Part shown: positions 35,567 through 43,285 of the stretch, in pieces
Layout of the letters: each line of letters opens with the position of its first letter
Position numbering within the stretch: the first letter of the stretch is position 1
NCBI GenBank assembly: GCA_949373145.1
Contig: CASICI010000024.1
Location: 1-45,391, forward strand
Length of the DNA stretch: 45,391 nt
Source of the DNA: an uncultured Phycisphaerales bacterium
GTDB taxonomy: Bacteria > Planctomycetota > Phycisphaerae > Phycisphaerales > SM1A02
Direction of reading: 5' to 3'
Made by a program: the position numbers and the translations under genes
Notes under the pieces: generated by a model
Database searches by the model: none
The model's input: the letters and a program-made list of their open reading frames with translations, nothing else
What the model was told of the DNA's origin: nothing

Positions 35567-37366
35567 TCAGATTTCGTTGGGGTTGAATCCTTCGATCTGC
35601 GCGAACTTCGCGATCTCTTCAGGCGTGGTGTCGCCGCGCAGAATCTTGACTTTGCCGTCGCCGAGAAGGCTTCGCATGCCACCGCGGATGGCGGCTTCCC
35701 GGATCTTGGAGATCTGGGCGCGTTCGAAGGCCAGCTCGCGGACCTCGGCGTTCATCCGCATCAGTTCGAAGATGGCTTTTCGCCCTCGATAACCGGTGCC
35801 ACCACAGTTGGGACAGCCGACCGACTTGCGAATGTTGCCGGCATCGACCTCGTCGGAGTTGATGTTCACCAGCTTCAGGAATCGAGGATCAGGATCCTCG
35901 TCGGGCTGTGCGCATTTGGGGCAGAGGATTCGAATGAGTCTCTGCGCCATGATCGCCTGGATCGAACTTGCGACGAGGAAGGGCTTCACCCCGATGTCGA
36001 TGAGTCGCGTGATCGCGGAAGGCGCATCGTTGGTATGCAACGTGGAGAAGACCAGGTGACCGGTGAGCGAAGCCTGAATCGCGATGTCGGCGACTTCACG
36101 GTCTCGAATCTCACCCACCAGAATGACGTTCGGAGCCTGACGCAGCATGGCTCGGAGAATCGCGGTGAAGCTCAATCCGATCGAGTCGCGGACCTGAACC
36201 TGATTGATGCCGCTGAAGTTGTATTCCACGGGATCTTCAGCGGTGATGATCTTGCGATTCGGAGTGTTCAGCGTGTCGAGTGCCGAGTAGAGCGTGGTGG
36301 TCTTGCCCGAACCGGTCGGCCCGGTGACGAGGAAGATGCCGTTGGGCCGCTTGATGATCCGTTCGAAGATCTGAAGGTTGTCGGGTTCGAAACCGATGTT
36401 GGCGAGGCCGATTCGAACCGCATCGGGACGAAGCACTCGAAGCACGACGCTTTCACCGTGGTAGGCGGGACAGAAACTGACACGGAAGTCGATGTCCACC
36501 GCTTCGCCGCCTGATTCCTCCGCGATCGCCATCTTGATGCGACCATCCTGAGGAACGCGGCGTTCGGCCACGTTGACACCCGCCATCAACTTGAGGCGCG
36601 CGAGCAACGAAGGCTGAAGGCTCTTCGCGATGTCGTGACGTTCGTGACAGATGCCATCGATGCGGTACCGAAGTCGGACACGGTCGACCATGGGTTCGAA
36701 ATGGATGTCACTCGAACGGCCGCGAACGGCTTCCTTGATGATCTTGTTGGCGAGCGAAACGATCTTGGAATCACCATCGACATCGACGTCCACCGAAGCA
36801 TCGATGGAGTCGACCGACTGTTCCTTGTCGACCGAGCGGTCGTCCGATTTGTCGATCGTGCTGTCGTCGCCGCTGACTTCTCGTTTCATGCCACCAGCGA
36901 GATCGTCGATGTAGGACTTGATCTGACCGCGAGAGCCGATGACCAGTTCGATGTCCTTTCCGAGACGGAAGCTCAAGGTGTCGATGAGTCCGAGATCGGA
37001 AGGGTCATGTGCGACGAGCGTGATGCGCCCGCTGGTTTCCTCGAGCGGAAGAACCAGGTGCTTTCGAATGATGTCGCCATCGATGAGATCGGGATCGATG
37101 CGCCCGAGCCCCGCTGCCGTCGTGAGATCGATGAACTCGATTCCGAACTGGGTGGCGATCGCCTCGGCGATCTGCTCTTCGGAGGCGATTCCCTCTTCGA
37201 TCAGAACCTCGCCAAGCTTCTTGCCGGTGGCGGAGGCGGTTTCATGGGCACTGTCGACCTGGGCCTCGTTGGCGATTCCAGTTTCGATCAGTATCTCACC
37301 AAGCTTCTTGCGTGCCTTCAGAACCAAAACAGTCTCCGTTGCGACCCTTGTGGAGAAGGAACGCAT
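35567..37366 (-). CDS. pilB: PilB/MshE-type pilus-assembly ATPase (second copy)
   Basis: About 599 residues from the ATG at 37366; earlier in-frame codons would run into the divergent coaB region and add nothing conserved. Two MshEN-type N-terminal motifs (KKLGEILIETGIANEAQVD and KKLGEVLIEEGIASEEQIA) lie in tandem, a feature of ATPases that can bind cyclic-di-GMP. Walker A GPTGSGKTT is near residue 350, Walker B is NVILVGEIRD, and CPKC and CPNC supply the zinc site. An acidic, Asp/Ser-rich stretch lies between N-domain and core (about residues 165-205). It heads the pilB-pilT unit and has a reasonable promoter. It would extend pili that PilT retracts. Confidence 0.92.
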   Translation of the reverse strand: MRSFSTRVATETVLVLKARKKLGEILIETGIANEAQVDSAHETASATGKKLGEVLIEEGIASEEQIAEAIATQFGIEFIDLTTAAGLGRIDPDLIDGDIIRKHLVLPLEETSGRITLVAHDPSDLGLIDTLSFRLGKDIELVIGSRGQIKSYIDDLAGGMKREVSGDDSTIDKSDDRSVDKEQSVDSIDASVDVDVDGDSKIVSLANKIIKEAVRGRSSDIHFEPMVDRVRLRYRIDGICHERHDIAKSLQPSLLARLKLMAGVNVAERRVPQDGRIKMAIAEESGGEAVDIDFRVSFCPAYHGESVVLRVLRPDAVRIGLANIGFEPDNLQIFERIIKRPNGIFLVTGPTGSGKTTTLYSALDTLNTPNRKIITAEDPVEYNFSGINQVQVRDSIGLSFTAILRAMLRQAPNVILVGEIRDREVADIAIQASLTGHLVFSTLHTNDAPSAITRLIDIGVKPFLVASSIQAIMAQRLIRILCPKCAQPDEDPDPRFLKLVNINSDEVDAGNIRKSVGCPNCGGTGYRGRKAIFELMRMNAEVRELAFERAQISKIREAAIRGGMRSLLGDGKVKILRGDTTPEEIAKFAQIEGFNPNEI

Positions 37367-37375
37367 CAATGATGG

Positions 37376-37392
37376 GACATCGGCGAGATGTC
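37376..37392. promoter_or_regulatory. Inverted repeat in the pilB leader
   Basis: GACATC and GATGTC flank a 5-nt spacer. The repeat sits between the candidate pilB promoter and its start codon, so it could be an operator or a small 5' hairpin. At this length it may also occur by chance. Confidence 0.25.
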
Positions 37393-37404
37393 CGCGAGCT
37401 TCGT

Positions 37405-37433
37405 AGTATGGTCGGCAGTGCACCTTGAGGCAA
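37405..37433 (-). promoter_or_regulatory. Candidate sigma-70-like promoter of pilB-pilT
   Basis: The minus strand shows TTGCCT (37433-37428), a 17-nt spacer, and CATACT (37410-37405). Each box matches four of six consensus bases, and the spacing is ideal. It lies 38 nt before the start codon at 37366, between two divergent genes. Confidence 0.4.
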
Positions 37434-37456
37434 CCACTCCCCATGAATGGAGTCCG

Positions 37457-38167
37457 ATGATGGGCAGAAACCCTTCCGGATCGAGCGAGCGACAACCGGC
37501 TCTCAAGAAGACTCCACCGAGGGTCCTGATCACGGCTGGGCCCACCCATGAGCCGCTGGATGCCGTCCGTTTTCTGGGAAATCGTTCTTCAGGCCGTCTG
37601 GGGATCGCTCTGGCGGAGGCCTCAGTCAACCGCGGATGGCACACCACCCTGCTTCTGGGGCCCACATCTCGAACTCCAGTCGACCATCCGTCCCTGACCA
37701 CGCAACGGTTCCAATCGACCGCCGACCTGCAATCACTTCTCGGACGTTGCTGGCCGAATCATGACCTGCTTCTGATGGCAGCTGCCGTGGCTGATTTCAG
37801 ACCCAGGCATCCAGCTGCCAACGAAAAGATCGCACGCAGCTCGGAGGGACTCACCCTCGAACTGGAACCAACCCCGGATCTGCTGACTGAACTCTCCGAT
37901 TCGAACCCAGGGCATGGCATGCGCGTCGGATGGGCTCTGGAGCCCCAGAATCGCCTTCGAGAGTCAGGCAGGCGCAAGCTGAAGGCGAAGAATCTCCACG
38001 CACTCGTGGCCAATCCATTGAACACCATTTCGGATGAGGCCATCACCCCCCTTCTTCTCTTGAAAGACGGAGGCGAACGCACCCCACCAGAGAGCTCTTT
38101 GCTGAAACCAGACTTTGCCGACTGGCTTCTGGATCAAATCGAGCCCCTGAGGGCCGAGGCGAAGTAA
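37457..38167 (+). CDS. coaB: Phosphopantothenate-cysteine ligase (CoaB domain alone)
   Basis: This 236-residue protein matches the C-terminal half of CoaBC/Dfp, which joins cysteine to 4'-phosphopantothenate in coenzyme A synthesis. Motifs in order: VLITAGPTHEPLDAVRFLGN and RSSGRLG (nucleotide site), AAAVADFRP, the lysine in NEKIARSS, and NPLNTISDEA. The usual CoaC decarboxylase half is missing, so that activity must come from another gene. GGAG precedes the tandem ATGs at 37457 and 37460; an upstream ATG at 37388 in frame lies in the divergent promoter region and adds no conserved residues. Short-form 6-phosphogluconate dehydrogenase follows after 87 nt. Confidence 0.88.
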   Translation: MMGRNPSGSSERQPALKKTPPRVLITAGPTHEPLDAVRFLGNRSSGRLGIALAEASVNRGWHTTLLLGPTSRTPVDHPSLTTQRFQSTADLQSLLGRCWPNHDLLLMAAAVADFRPRHPAANEKIARSSEGLTLELEPTPDLLTELSDSNPGHGMRVGWALEPQNRLRESGRRKLKAKNLHALVANPLNTISDEAITPLLLLKDGGERTPPESSLLKPDFADWLLDQIEPLRAEAK

Positions 38168-38254
38168 AACCATCCCGTGGACATCGATGCGATGCGGTAT
38201 AGTCCGGACTGCACGAAACACCCTCCAATAAATCAGGAAGTTGGGCTCTAGAAT

Positions 38255-39292
38255 ATGCAGCTTGGAATGATCGGACTCGGACGAATGGGCGCCAACATGG
38301 TCCGTCGACTCATGAAGGATGGCCACGATTGCGTGGTCTTCGACGTGAACCCCGACGCAGTCAAGGAACTCGAAGGCGAAGGAGCGACCGGCTCGAATTC
38401 GTACGAAGACTTCTGCGCCAAGCTGAAAGGCCCCCGAAACGTCTGGATGATGGTGCCCGCAGCCCTGGTCGATCGAGTCATCGACGCGGTGGTTCCCCAC
38501 ATGGGCGCGGAGGACACCCTGATCGATGGCGGAAACTCCTATTACAAGGATGACCTCAGACGCTCGAAGGACCTCAAGGAAAAAGGCATCCACTATCTGG
38601 ACGTGGGCGTCTCCGGTGGTGTCTGGGGCCTGGAACGAGGCTACTGCCACATGATCGGTGGAGAAGATTCAGCGGTTGCACGAATGACTCCGATCTTCGT
38701 CTCGCTGGCACCCGGCGTGGACGCCGCGCCTCGAACTCCCAACTACGAAAAGAACGCGAAGGGTGCTGGCAAGACCTCCGAGATGGGCTACCTGCACTGC
38801 GGCCCCAGCGGCGCGGGACACTTCGTGAAGATGGTCCACAACGGCATCGAATACGGTGTGATGGCAGCGTACGCCGAAGGCTTGAACATTCTCAAGCATG
38901 CAAACGCCGGCCTGAAGCAGCGCGATGAGGATGCCGAGACCACGCCTCTTCGCAACCCTGAGGAATACATGTACGAAATCGACTGCGGTGCGGTCTCCGA
39001 GATGTGGAGACGCGGCAGCGTGATCGGATCGTGGCTTCTCGACCTCACGGCAAGCGCACTCGCCGAAGACAGCGAGCTCACGAAGTTCCAGGGCCGCGTC
39101 AGTGACTCTGGTGAAGGACGATGGACCAACCTCGCCGCGATCGACATCGGCGTGCCCGCCCATGTCCTGAGCGCCGCACTCTTCGAACGCTTCGAATCCC
39201 GTGGCCAGTCTGACTACGCGGACAAGATCCTCAGTGCGATGCGATACGAATTCGGTGGCCATCTTGAAAAGACCGACGACGCACACACGTGA
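38255..39292 (+). CDS. gnd: 6-phosphogluconate dehydrogenase, short decarboxylating form
   Basis: This 345-residue enzyme oxidises and decarboxylates 6-phosphogluconate to ribulose 5-phosphate in the pentose-phosphate pathway. The nucleotide motif is MIGLGRMGANM at the N-terminus. Substrate motifs are DGGNSYYKDD (91-100), DVGVSGGVWGLERGYCHMIGG and GAGHFVKMVHNGIEYG, with catalytic Lys192 and Asn196. The length belongs to the short GndA/YqeC-like class of about 300-345 residues rather than the 470-residue dimeric form; that class often prefers NAD. A TATAGT at 38198-38203 may be its -10 box, but the best -35 is badly spaced. The tRNA-Leu follows 33 nt later. Confidence 0.93.
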   Translation: MQLGMIGLGRMGANMVRRLMKDGHDCVVFDVNPDAVKELEGEGATGSNSYEDFCAKLKGPRNVWMMVPAALVDRVIDAVVPHMGAEDTLIDGGNSYYKDDLRRSKDLKEKGIHYLDVGVSGGVWGLERGYCHMIGGEDSAVARMTPIFVSLAPGVDAAPRTPNYEKNAKGAGKTSEMGYLHCGPSGAGHFVKMVHNGIEYGVMAAYAEGLNILKHANAGLKQRDEDAETTPLRNPEEYMYEIDCGAVSEMWRRGSVIGSWLLDLTASALAEDSELTKFQGRVSDSGEGRWTNLAAIDIGVPAHVLSAALFERFESRGQSDYADKILSAMRYEFGGHLEKTDDAHT

Positions 39293-39325
39293 TGTGAGCC
39301 TCATCGACCGCGAAGTGGCGCACTC

Positions 39326-39409
39326 GGACCTGTGGCGGAATTGGCAGACGCAGCGGACTTAAAATCCGCGGTCCCTAGGGACATGTGGGTTCGAGTCCCA
39401 CCGGGTCCA
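39326..39409 (+). tRNA. tRNA-Leu (anticodon UAA)
   Basis: An 84-nt cloverleaf fits. The acceptor stem is GGACCTG/CGGGTCC with one G-U pair, and the D arm is TGGCGGAATTGGCAGACGCA. The anticodon stem GCGGA/TCCGC encloses CTTAAAA, so the anticodon is TAA. A long class II variable arm (GGTCCCTAGGGAC) and the T arm GTGGG-TTCGAGT-CCCAC follow, and the discriminator base is A. The 3' CCA is not encoded. The long variable arm and the anticodon both indicate leucine. Confidence 0.96.
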
Positions 39410-39420
39410 TTGGCGCCGGC

Positions 39421-39933
39421 TCACCCGGCGGAAGATGTTGGTGGCTCCGAAGAGACGTCGACGAACTCCAGTGGTCTCGAAACAGACTGCCAATCCGAGG
39501 TGGACATGATGATGGACTCGCGCAAGGACCCGGCATTGAAGGCGATCCGTTCCTGAGCCAGGACGGAGACGTCGGCAAGCAGGTCCAGCTCCAGAAGCGG
39601 ACGCCCGAACGGCGGAACGCTGCCCGGCACCAGCTCGGTCAGATCCAGAAGCTCTTCGGGCGTCACGAAGCGCATCGATCTGGCCTTCAAGTGCTTCTTC
39701 AAGCGCTTCGAATCGAGCCGGCGAGACGCACTCATCACCAGCACCAGGTGTCGAGCGTCCACCTTGAGAACCAGCGCCTTGCCTCCGACCTCGAGTGGCT
39801 CGCCGCGAACGCGAGCACTGTCCTCCGAGGTCGGTGTGGGCTCATGGCTGAGATGCCGGTAGGCGACGTCATGCTCATCAAGCATGATTCGGAGTCGGGC
39901 GGTCACGGAGGCGGGTGGCTCGGAGTGCGGCAT
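39421..39933 (-). CDS. YbaK/ProX-type aminoacyl-tRNA editing domain protein
   Basis: This 170-residue stand-alone editing domain belongs to the YbaK/EbsC/INS superfamily, which hydrolyses mischarged tRNAs such as Ala- or Cys-tRNA(Pro). The core motif GGKALVLKVDARHLVLVMSA contains the conserved lysine. It is followed by SRRLDSKRLKKHL, FVTPEELLDLTELVPGSVPPFG and the closing FNAGSLRESIIMSTSDW, all in the usual order. The exact substrate cannot be told. It is convergent with the tRNA-Leu gene, whose 3' end is 11 nt away, and divergent from folE2. Confidence 0.85.
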   Translation of the reverse strand: MPHSEPPASVTARLRIMLDEHDVAYRHLSHEPTPTSEDSARVRGEPLEVGGKALVLKVDARHLVLVMSASRRLDSKRLKKHLKARSMRFVTPEELLDLTELVPGSVPPFGRPLLELDLLADVSVLAQERIAFNAGSLRESIIMSTSDWQSVSRPLEFVDVSSEPPTSSAG

Positions 39934-40088
39934 GATGAGATCCCCTTGGTGGGACGCCGAGGGTCGCCGCGCGGGATGCGAGGCAGAAAGTCGCGTTGAC
40001 TCCCTTTTTCGGCGACAAATCGGAAATAGATTGCATCGTATGCTCGATCGGGGCTGCTATCCTTAGGGATCACATGACCACGCCACGT

Positions 40089-40094
40089 AGGAGG
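40089..40094 (+). promoter_or_regulatory. Strong ribosome site that fixes a TTG start for folE2
   Basis: AGGAGG at 40089-40094 is a perfect Shine-Dalgarno sequence, 7 nt before TTG at 40102. No in-frame ATG or GTG lies at the right distance. Confidence 0.8.
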
Positions 40095-40101
40095 CATTTT
40101 C

Positions 40102-40905
40102 TTGAGTATCGCAAGCACCCAGGGTAGAGATCTCCCCGACGTCCAAAGCGCCGCCGACGAACGTTCGGTCGCAATCGACCGTGTCGGGGTCAGTTCAGTC
40201 CGCCATCCAGCCACGATCATCGATGCCGATGGCACCAAGCAGCTGGTGGCAGCCACGTTCACGATGACCGTCTCACTTCCCCCGGAAGTCAAAGGCACGC
40301 ACATGAGCCGCTTTCTGCAGGTGCTTGCCGAATGTCAGAATGATCTGGGACCGAAGGGGCTTCACAACTTCGCCCGAGAACTCACCAGCCGGTTGAATTC
40401 CGAATCAGCCCAGGTCGTCATGACCTTCCCCTGGTTCGTCGACAAGCCAGCCCCGGTCACGGGTGAAGTCGGCTTGCTCGAATACATGGTGACCATGAAC
40501 ATCGACATGGCCGCGGACGGCACTGCGACGCAGCTGCTCAAGGTTGCGGTTCCAGCCACCAGCCTGTGCCCCTGCTCCAAGGAGATCTCGGAGTATGGAG
40601 CACACAACCAGCGATGCGAACTGACCGCCGAAATCGAGACCAAGGAACCCATGGGCATCGGTGCTCTTGGAAGTCGTCTCGAAGCCGCAGCCTCCTGCGA
40701 AGTCTTCCCGGTTCTCAAGAGACCGGACGAGAAGCACGTGACCGAGGTCGCTTTCGAGAATCCGAAGTTCGTCGAGGACATCATCCGCGACATCGCGCTT
40801 GAACTCGACCGGGACGAGAACATCACCAGATACAAGGTCACGAGCGAGAACTTCGAATCGATTCACAGCCACAATGCATGGGCAGAGATCAGCCGCAGCA
40901 AGTGA
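40102..40905 (+). CDS. folE2: GTP cyclohydrolase FolE2 (type IB)
   Basis: This 267-residue enzyme makes 7,8-dihydroneopterin triphosphate from GTP, the first step to folate and queuosine-type products. Type IB enzymes work with metals other than zinc and often stand in for FolE under zinc limitation. The hallmark LCPCSKEISEYGAHNQR (about residues 155-171) holds the active-site Cys and His. QVLAECQNDLG, the C-terminal FVEDIIRDIA and the final HSHNAWAEI agree with the family. Translation most likely starts at TTG 40102 behind AGGAGG. I see no riboswitch or Zur box in the 168-nt upstream gap. The Msr fusion follows after 80 nt. Confidence 0.95.
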   Translation: MSIASTQGRDLPDVQSAADERSVAIDRVGVSSVRHPATIIDADGTKQLVAATFTMTVSLPPEVKGTHMSRFLQVLAECQNDLGPKGLHNFARELTSRLNSESAQVVMTFPWFVDKPAPVTGEVGLLEYMVTMNIDMAADGTATQLLKVAVPATSLCPCSKEISEYGAHNQRCELTAEIETKEPMGIGALGSRLEAAASCEVFPVLKRPDEKHVTEVAFENPKFVEDIIRDIALELDRDENITRYKVTSENFESIHSHNAWAEISRSK

Positions 40906-40985
40906 TCAACGCACCCGGTTCGGCGCCTCGACCCGGACCCGCACGCCGGATTCAGCTCGTCGACCCAGGAACAAGGGAATACCTC

Positions 40986-42113
40986 ATGCCACGCAAGAAG
41001 ACCCGATCAATGATGACCCAATTCTGCACGGCCCTGGCAGGTTCGATCCTGGCCGCGGGCTGTTTCGCACAGGATGCACCGACAAGGAACGTTCAGATGG
41101 AAGATCAGAAGACAGGCATCTCGGACCGCGGTTACGACCTGACCCCACCCAGCGCCGAGGAGAAGACCGAACTTCTCTCGAAGCTGAGTCCGGAACAGAT
41201 TCGAATCACTCAGAAGGCCGGTACGGAAGCAGCCTTCTGCGGCACCCTTCTCGACAACAAGAAGGAAGGGATCTACACCTGCGTGGTCTGCGGTCTTCCG
41301 CTGTTCGACAGTGCGGACAAGTTCACGTCGGGAACCGGCTGGCCGAGCTTCACCCAGACCTTCGATCCGGGACACGTGATCGGCAAGGTCGACAGCTCAT
41401 ACGGCATGGTGCGAACCGAGATCGTCTGCGGACGATGCGATTCACACCTCGGGCACGTCTTCGAAGACGGGCCACCCCCCACCGGAATGCGTTTCTGCCT
41501 GAACTCAGAATCGCTGACATTCATCGATGAGGACCAGGAAATGCCCGAGAATTCCAAGCCCATGATGATGGAAGAAGCCTTCTTCGCAGGAGGCTGTTTC
41601 TGGGGTGTCGAATACGGATTCGCTCAGCTTCCGGGCGTTCTCAGTGCGACCAGCGGGTACCAGAACGGCGACACGAAGAATCCCGACTACAGAGCCGTCT
41701 GCACCGGTGAGACCGGACACGCGGAATCGGTGCGGGTCCGATTCGATCCCGAAAAGATCGACTTCGAGACCCTGGTCAGATTCTTCTTCGAGATCCATGA
41801 CCCCACGACACTCAACCGTCAGGGCCCGGACGTCGGAACCCAGTATCGATCCGGCATCTACACGGCGTCCACTGAGCAGGCACAGACGGCACGCAAGGTC
41901 GTCAAGGAACTCGCCGACAGCGATGAGTTCAAGGGACGGACGATCGTCACTCAGATCGAACCGACCGGTACCTTCAACCAAGCCGAGGAATACCACCAGG
42001 ATTACGTCGTCCGCACGGGACGAACCTGCCACCCCGGAATCGGTACCGCGGTGGCGAAGTACCAGCGCCTGCTGGACCGCCAGCCGGCACGGGAGACTTC
42101 TGACAACACATGA
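40986..42113 (+). CDS. msrBA: Exported MsrB-MsrA fusion, methionine sulfoxide reductase
   Basis: This 375-residue bifunctional repair enzyme reduces both methionine-S- and R-sulfoxide. Residues 1-26 form a signal sequence that ends in ILAAGC, a fair lipobox (Cys26), so it is probably an envelope lipoprotein; cleavage after CFA is the alternative. The MsrB domain (about 58-187) has zinc cysteines 99/102 and 148/151, SGTGWPSF, and catalytic Cys171 in GMRFCLN. The MsrA domain (about 195-350) has GGCFWG with catalytic Cys204, TGHAESV and EEYHQDY. The order is MsrB then MsrA, the reverse of Neisseria PilB. AAGGGA lies before the ATG at 40986. Confidence 0.93.
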   Translation: MPRKKTRSMMTQFCTALAGSILAAGCFAQDAPTRNVQMEDQKTGISDRGYDLTPPSAEEKTELLSKLSPEQIRITQKAGTEAAFCGTLLDNKKEGIYTCVVCGLPLFDSADKFTSGTGWPSFTQTFDPGHVIGKVDSSYGMVRTEIVCGRCDSHLGHVFEDGPPPTGMRFCLNSESLTFIDEDQEMPENSKPMMMEEAFFAGGCFWGVEYGFAQLPGVLSATSGYQNGDTKNPDYRAVCTGETGHAESVRVRFDPEKIDFETLVRFFFEIHDPTTLNRQGPDVGTQYRSGIYTASTEQAQTARKVVKELADSDEFKGRTIVTQIEPTGTFNQAEEYHQDYVVRTGRTCHPGIGTAVAKYQRLLDRQPARETSDNT

Positions 42114-42132
42114 CCCTCAAGGGCCGGTGGCG

Positions 42133-43182
42133 TCAGGAATCCAGAAGCCTTCTGAGCTTGTATTCAGACAGTCTGGTGCACAGCACGGTGAACGCGATCG
42201 CCACGATGATCGCGTAGATGCCGGGTCGGATCTCGGTTTTCACCATCTGTTCACCCTCGGTGACCACGATGGAAAGCGCCATGAGAAAGACGCTCAGCAT
42301 CGACCACTCTCCGACGATCCGGATCAGCTCAAGTCGCCTTGAGATCAGATAGCGAGTCTTGTGGAACAGCCAGCACTGCCCGATCAGGATCAGGGCCAGC
42401 AAGGGTGCGACGCACAGGAAGAGCACCATGAAGATCGTGAGGGCGATGCGGCCGTCGTAATAGAGAGCCTCGATCGCGGTGTGAATGCTGTATGTCTTCG
42501 AGAACAAGGGGATGTTGTTGATCTTGAAGAACGGAAGCTCGATCGCGTAGATGATCGAGATGATCCCACCAAGCACGAGAAACGGCATCACCCAACCGAT
42601 GCCACCCGTCATGCTCAGAGGCTCCAGGACCTTCTTGTCGTCTCCGAAGTTCTTCTCCGGATTCATGTTGAATCGTCGATCAAGACTCGCGACCAATCGA
42701 CTCATCAACATGTTGCCGATGATCGCGACGATGAAGAACAAGAGACCGATCTGAGGTTCGGTGTTGATGAAGGTCTGCTTCGTCGAGATCACCATCAGCA
42801 GAATCACGACGAAGATGTCGAACATCGACCACTTCCCCGCCGATTCCAGAAGGTGAATGAAACGATGCCGATTCGCCGGCTTGATTCTGCTGAACCAGAC
42901 CAGGATGAGCGAAACCGTCTTGAAAAGAGGAAAGGTGATCGAGAAGACCACGATCAGAATCGCGATCAGATACAGCTTCGTCTCCCACATCAGCTGAACG
43001 GAATGCGGCAGGCTGTAGACTTCCTTGCCCATGAAATCGATGGAGAGAAAAGGCACGAACAAGGCCGTGATGTTCGCAAGAAGAACCAACAGAAGTCCTG
43101 CCGGGACGAGCCAGCCCTTGCGCCCGGCGAGGGTCAGGAGGCGGTTGGCTGGAGCACGATTGAATTCTTCGCTTATCTTCAT
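42133..43182 (-). CDS. PqiA-like multi-pass membrane protein
   Basis: This 349-residue inner-membrane protein has about eight helices arranged as two similar halves, as in paraquat-inducible protein A. Each half carries the 'W-S-M' motif at a helix start: GKWSMFDIFVVILLM in the first, and GEWSMLSVFLMALSI in the second. PqiA-type proteins work with MCE-domain partners in lipid transport across the envelope. No PqiB/MCE gene lies in the window, and the Cys motif of classic PqiA is absent, so the role is open. It is convergent with the Msr fusion (19 nt) and divergent from the P1B ATPase. Confidence 0.8.
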   Translation of the reverse strand: MKISEEFNRAPANRLLTLAGRKGWLVPAGLLLVLLANITALFVPFLSIDFMGKEVYSLPHSVQLMWETKLYLIAILIVVFSITFPLFKTVSLILVWFSRIKPANRHRFIHLLESAGKWSMFDIFVVILLMVISTKQTFINTEPQIGLLFFIVAIIGNMLMSRLVASLDRRFNMNPEKNFGDDKKVLEPLSMTGGIGWVMPFLVLGGIISIIYAIELPFFKINNIPLFSKTYSIHTAIEALYYDGRIALTIFMVLFLCVAPLLALILIGQCWLFHKTRYLISRRLELIRIVGEWSMLSVFLMALSIVVTEGEQMVKTEIRPGIYAIIVAIAFTVLCTRLSEYKLRRLLDS

Positions 43183-43230
43183 CGAAGTGAAAGCCTCTCA
43201 CCGGAGATTGTGCAGACAGGGAGGGTCATG

Positions 43231-43260
43231 TCGACGTAGGCATCGGCACAAGAGTACACT
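43231..43260 (+). promoter_or_regulatory. Candidate promoter of the P1B-4 ATPase gene
   Basis: TCGACG (43231-43236), an 18-nt spacer and TACACT (43255-43260) match four of six bases in each sigma-70 box. The -10 box falls inside the near-perfect palindrome at 43250-43273, and the start codon is about 25 nt further on. Confidence 0.4.
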
Positions 43261-43273
43261 GCAGTGGACTCTT
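43250..43273. promoter_or_regulatory. 24-bp palindrome, likely operator of the metal ATPase gene
   Basis: The left arm AAGAGTACACTG and right arm CAGTGGACTCTT are reverse complements except at one position, with no spacer. It covers the proposed -10 box and start of transcription and ends 12 nt before the ATG at 43286. A bound dimer would block RNA polymerase, as ArsR/SmtB- or Fur-type metal sensors do. No regulator gene is in the window. Confidence 0.6.
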
Positions 43274-43285
43274 TGTGAGAATCAG

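Noticed and set aside
34517-36514. A 665-codon plus-strand frame opposite pilT and the second pilB gene, and similar long antisense frames at 98-1276, 32655-34064, 18421-19692 and 16604-17521
   Set aside because: The sense strand holds clear family proteins. High-GC codon bias leaves the opposite strand free of stops, and the antisense products are low-complexity Asp/Val/Gly-rich with no domain.
39326-39420. tRNA-Leu gene as an integration site of a mobile element
   Set aside because: No integrase gene and no repeat of the tRNA 3' end were seen nearby; neighbours are ordinary chromosomal genes.
43025-43285. Longer N-terminus for the metal ATPase (start before 43286)
   Set aside because: It would run through the palindrome and antisense to the PqiA-like gene, and encodes no metal-binding domain.
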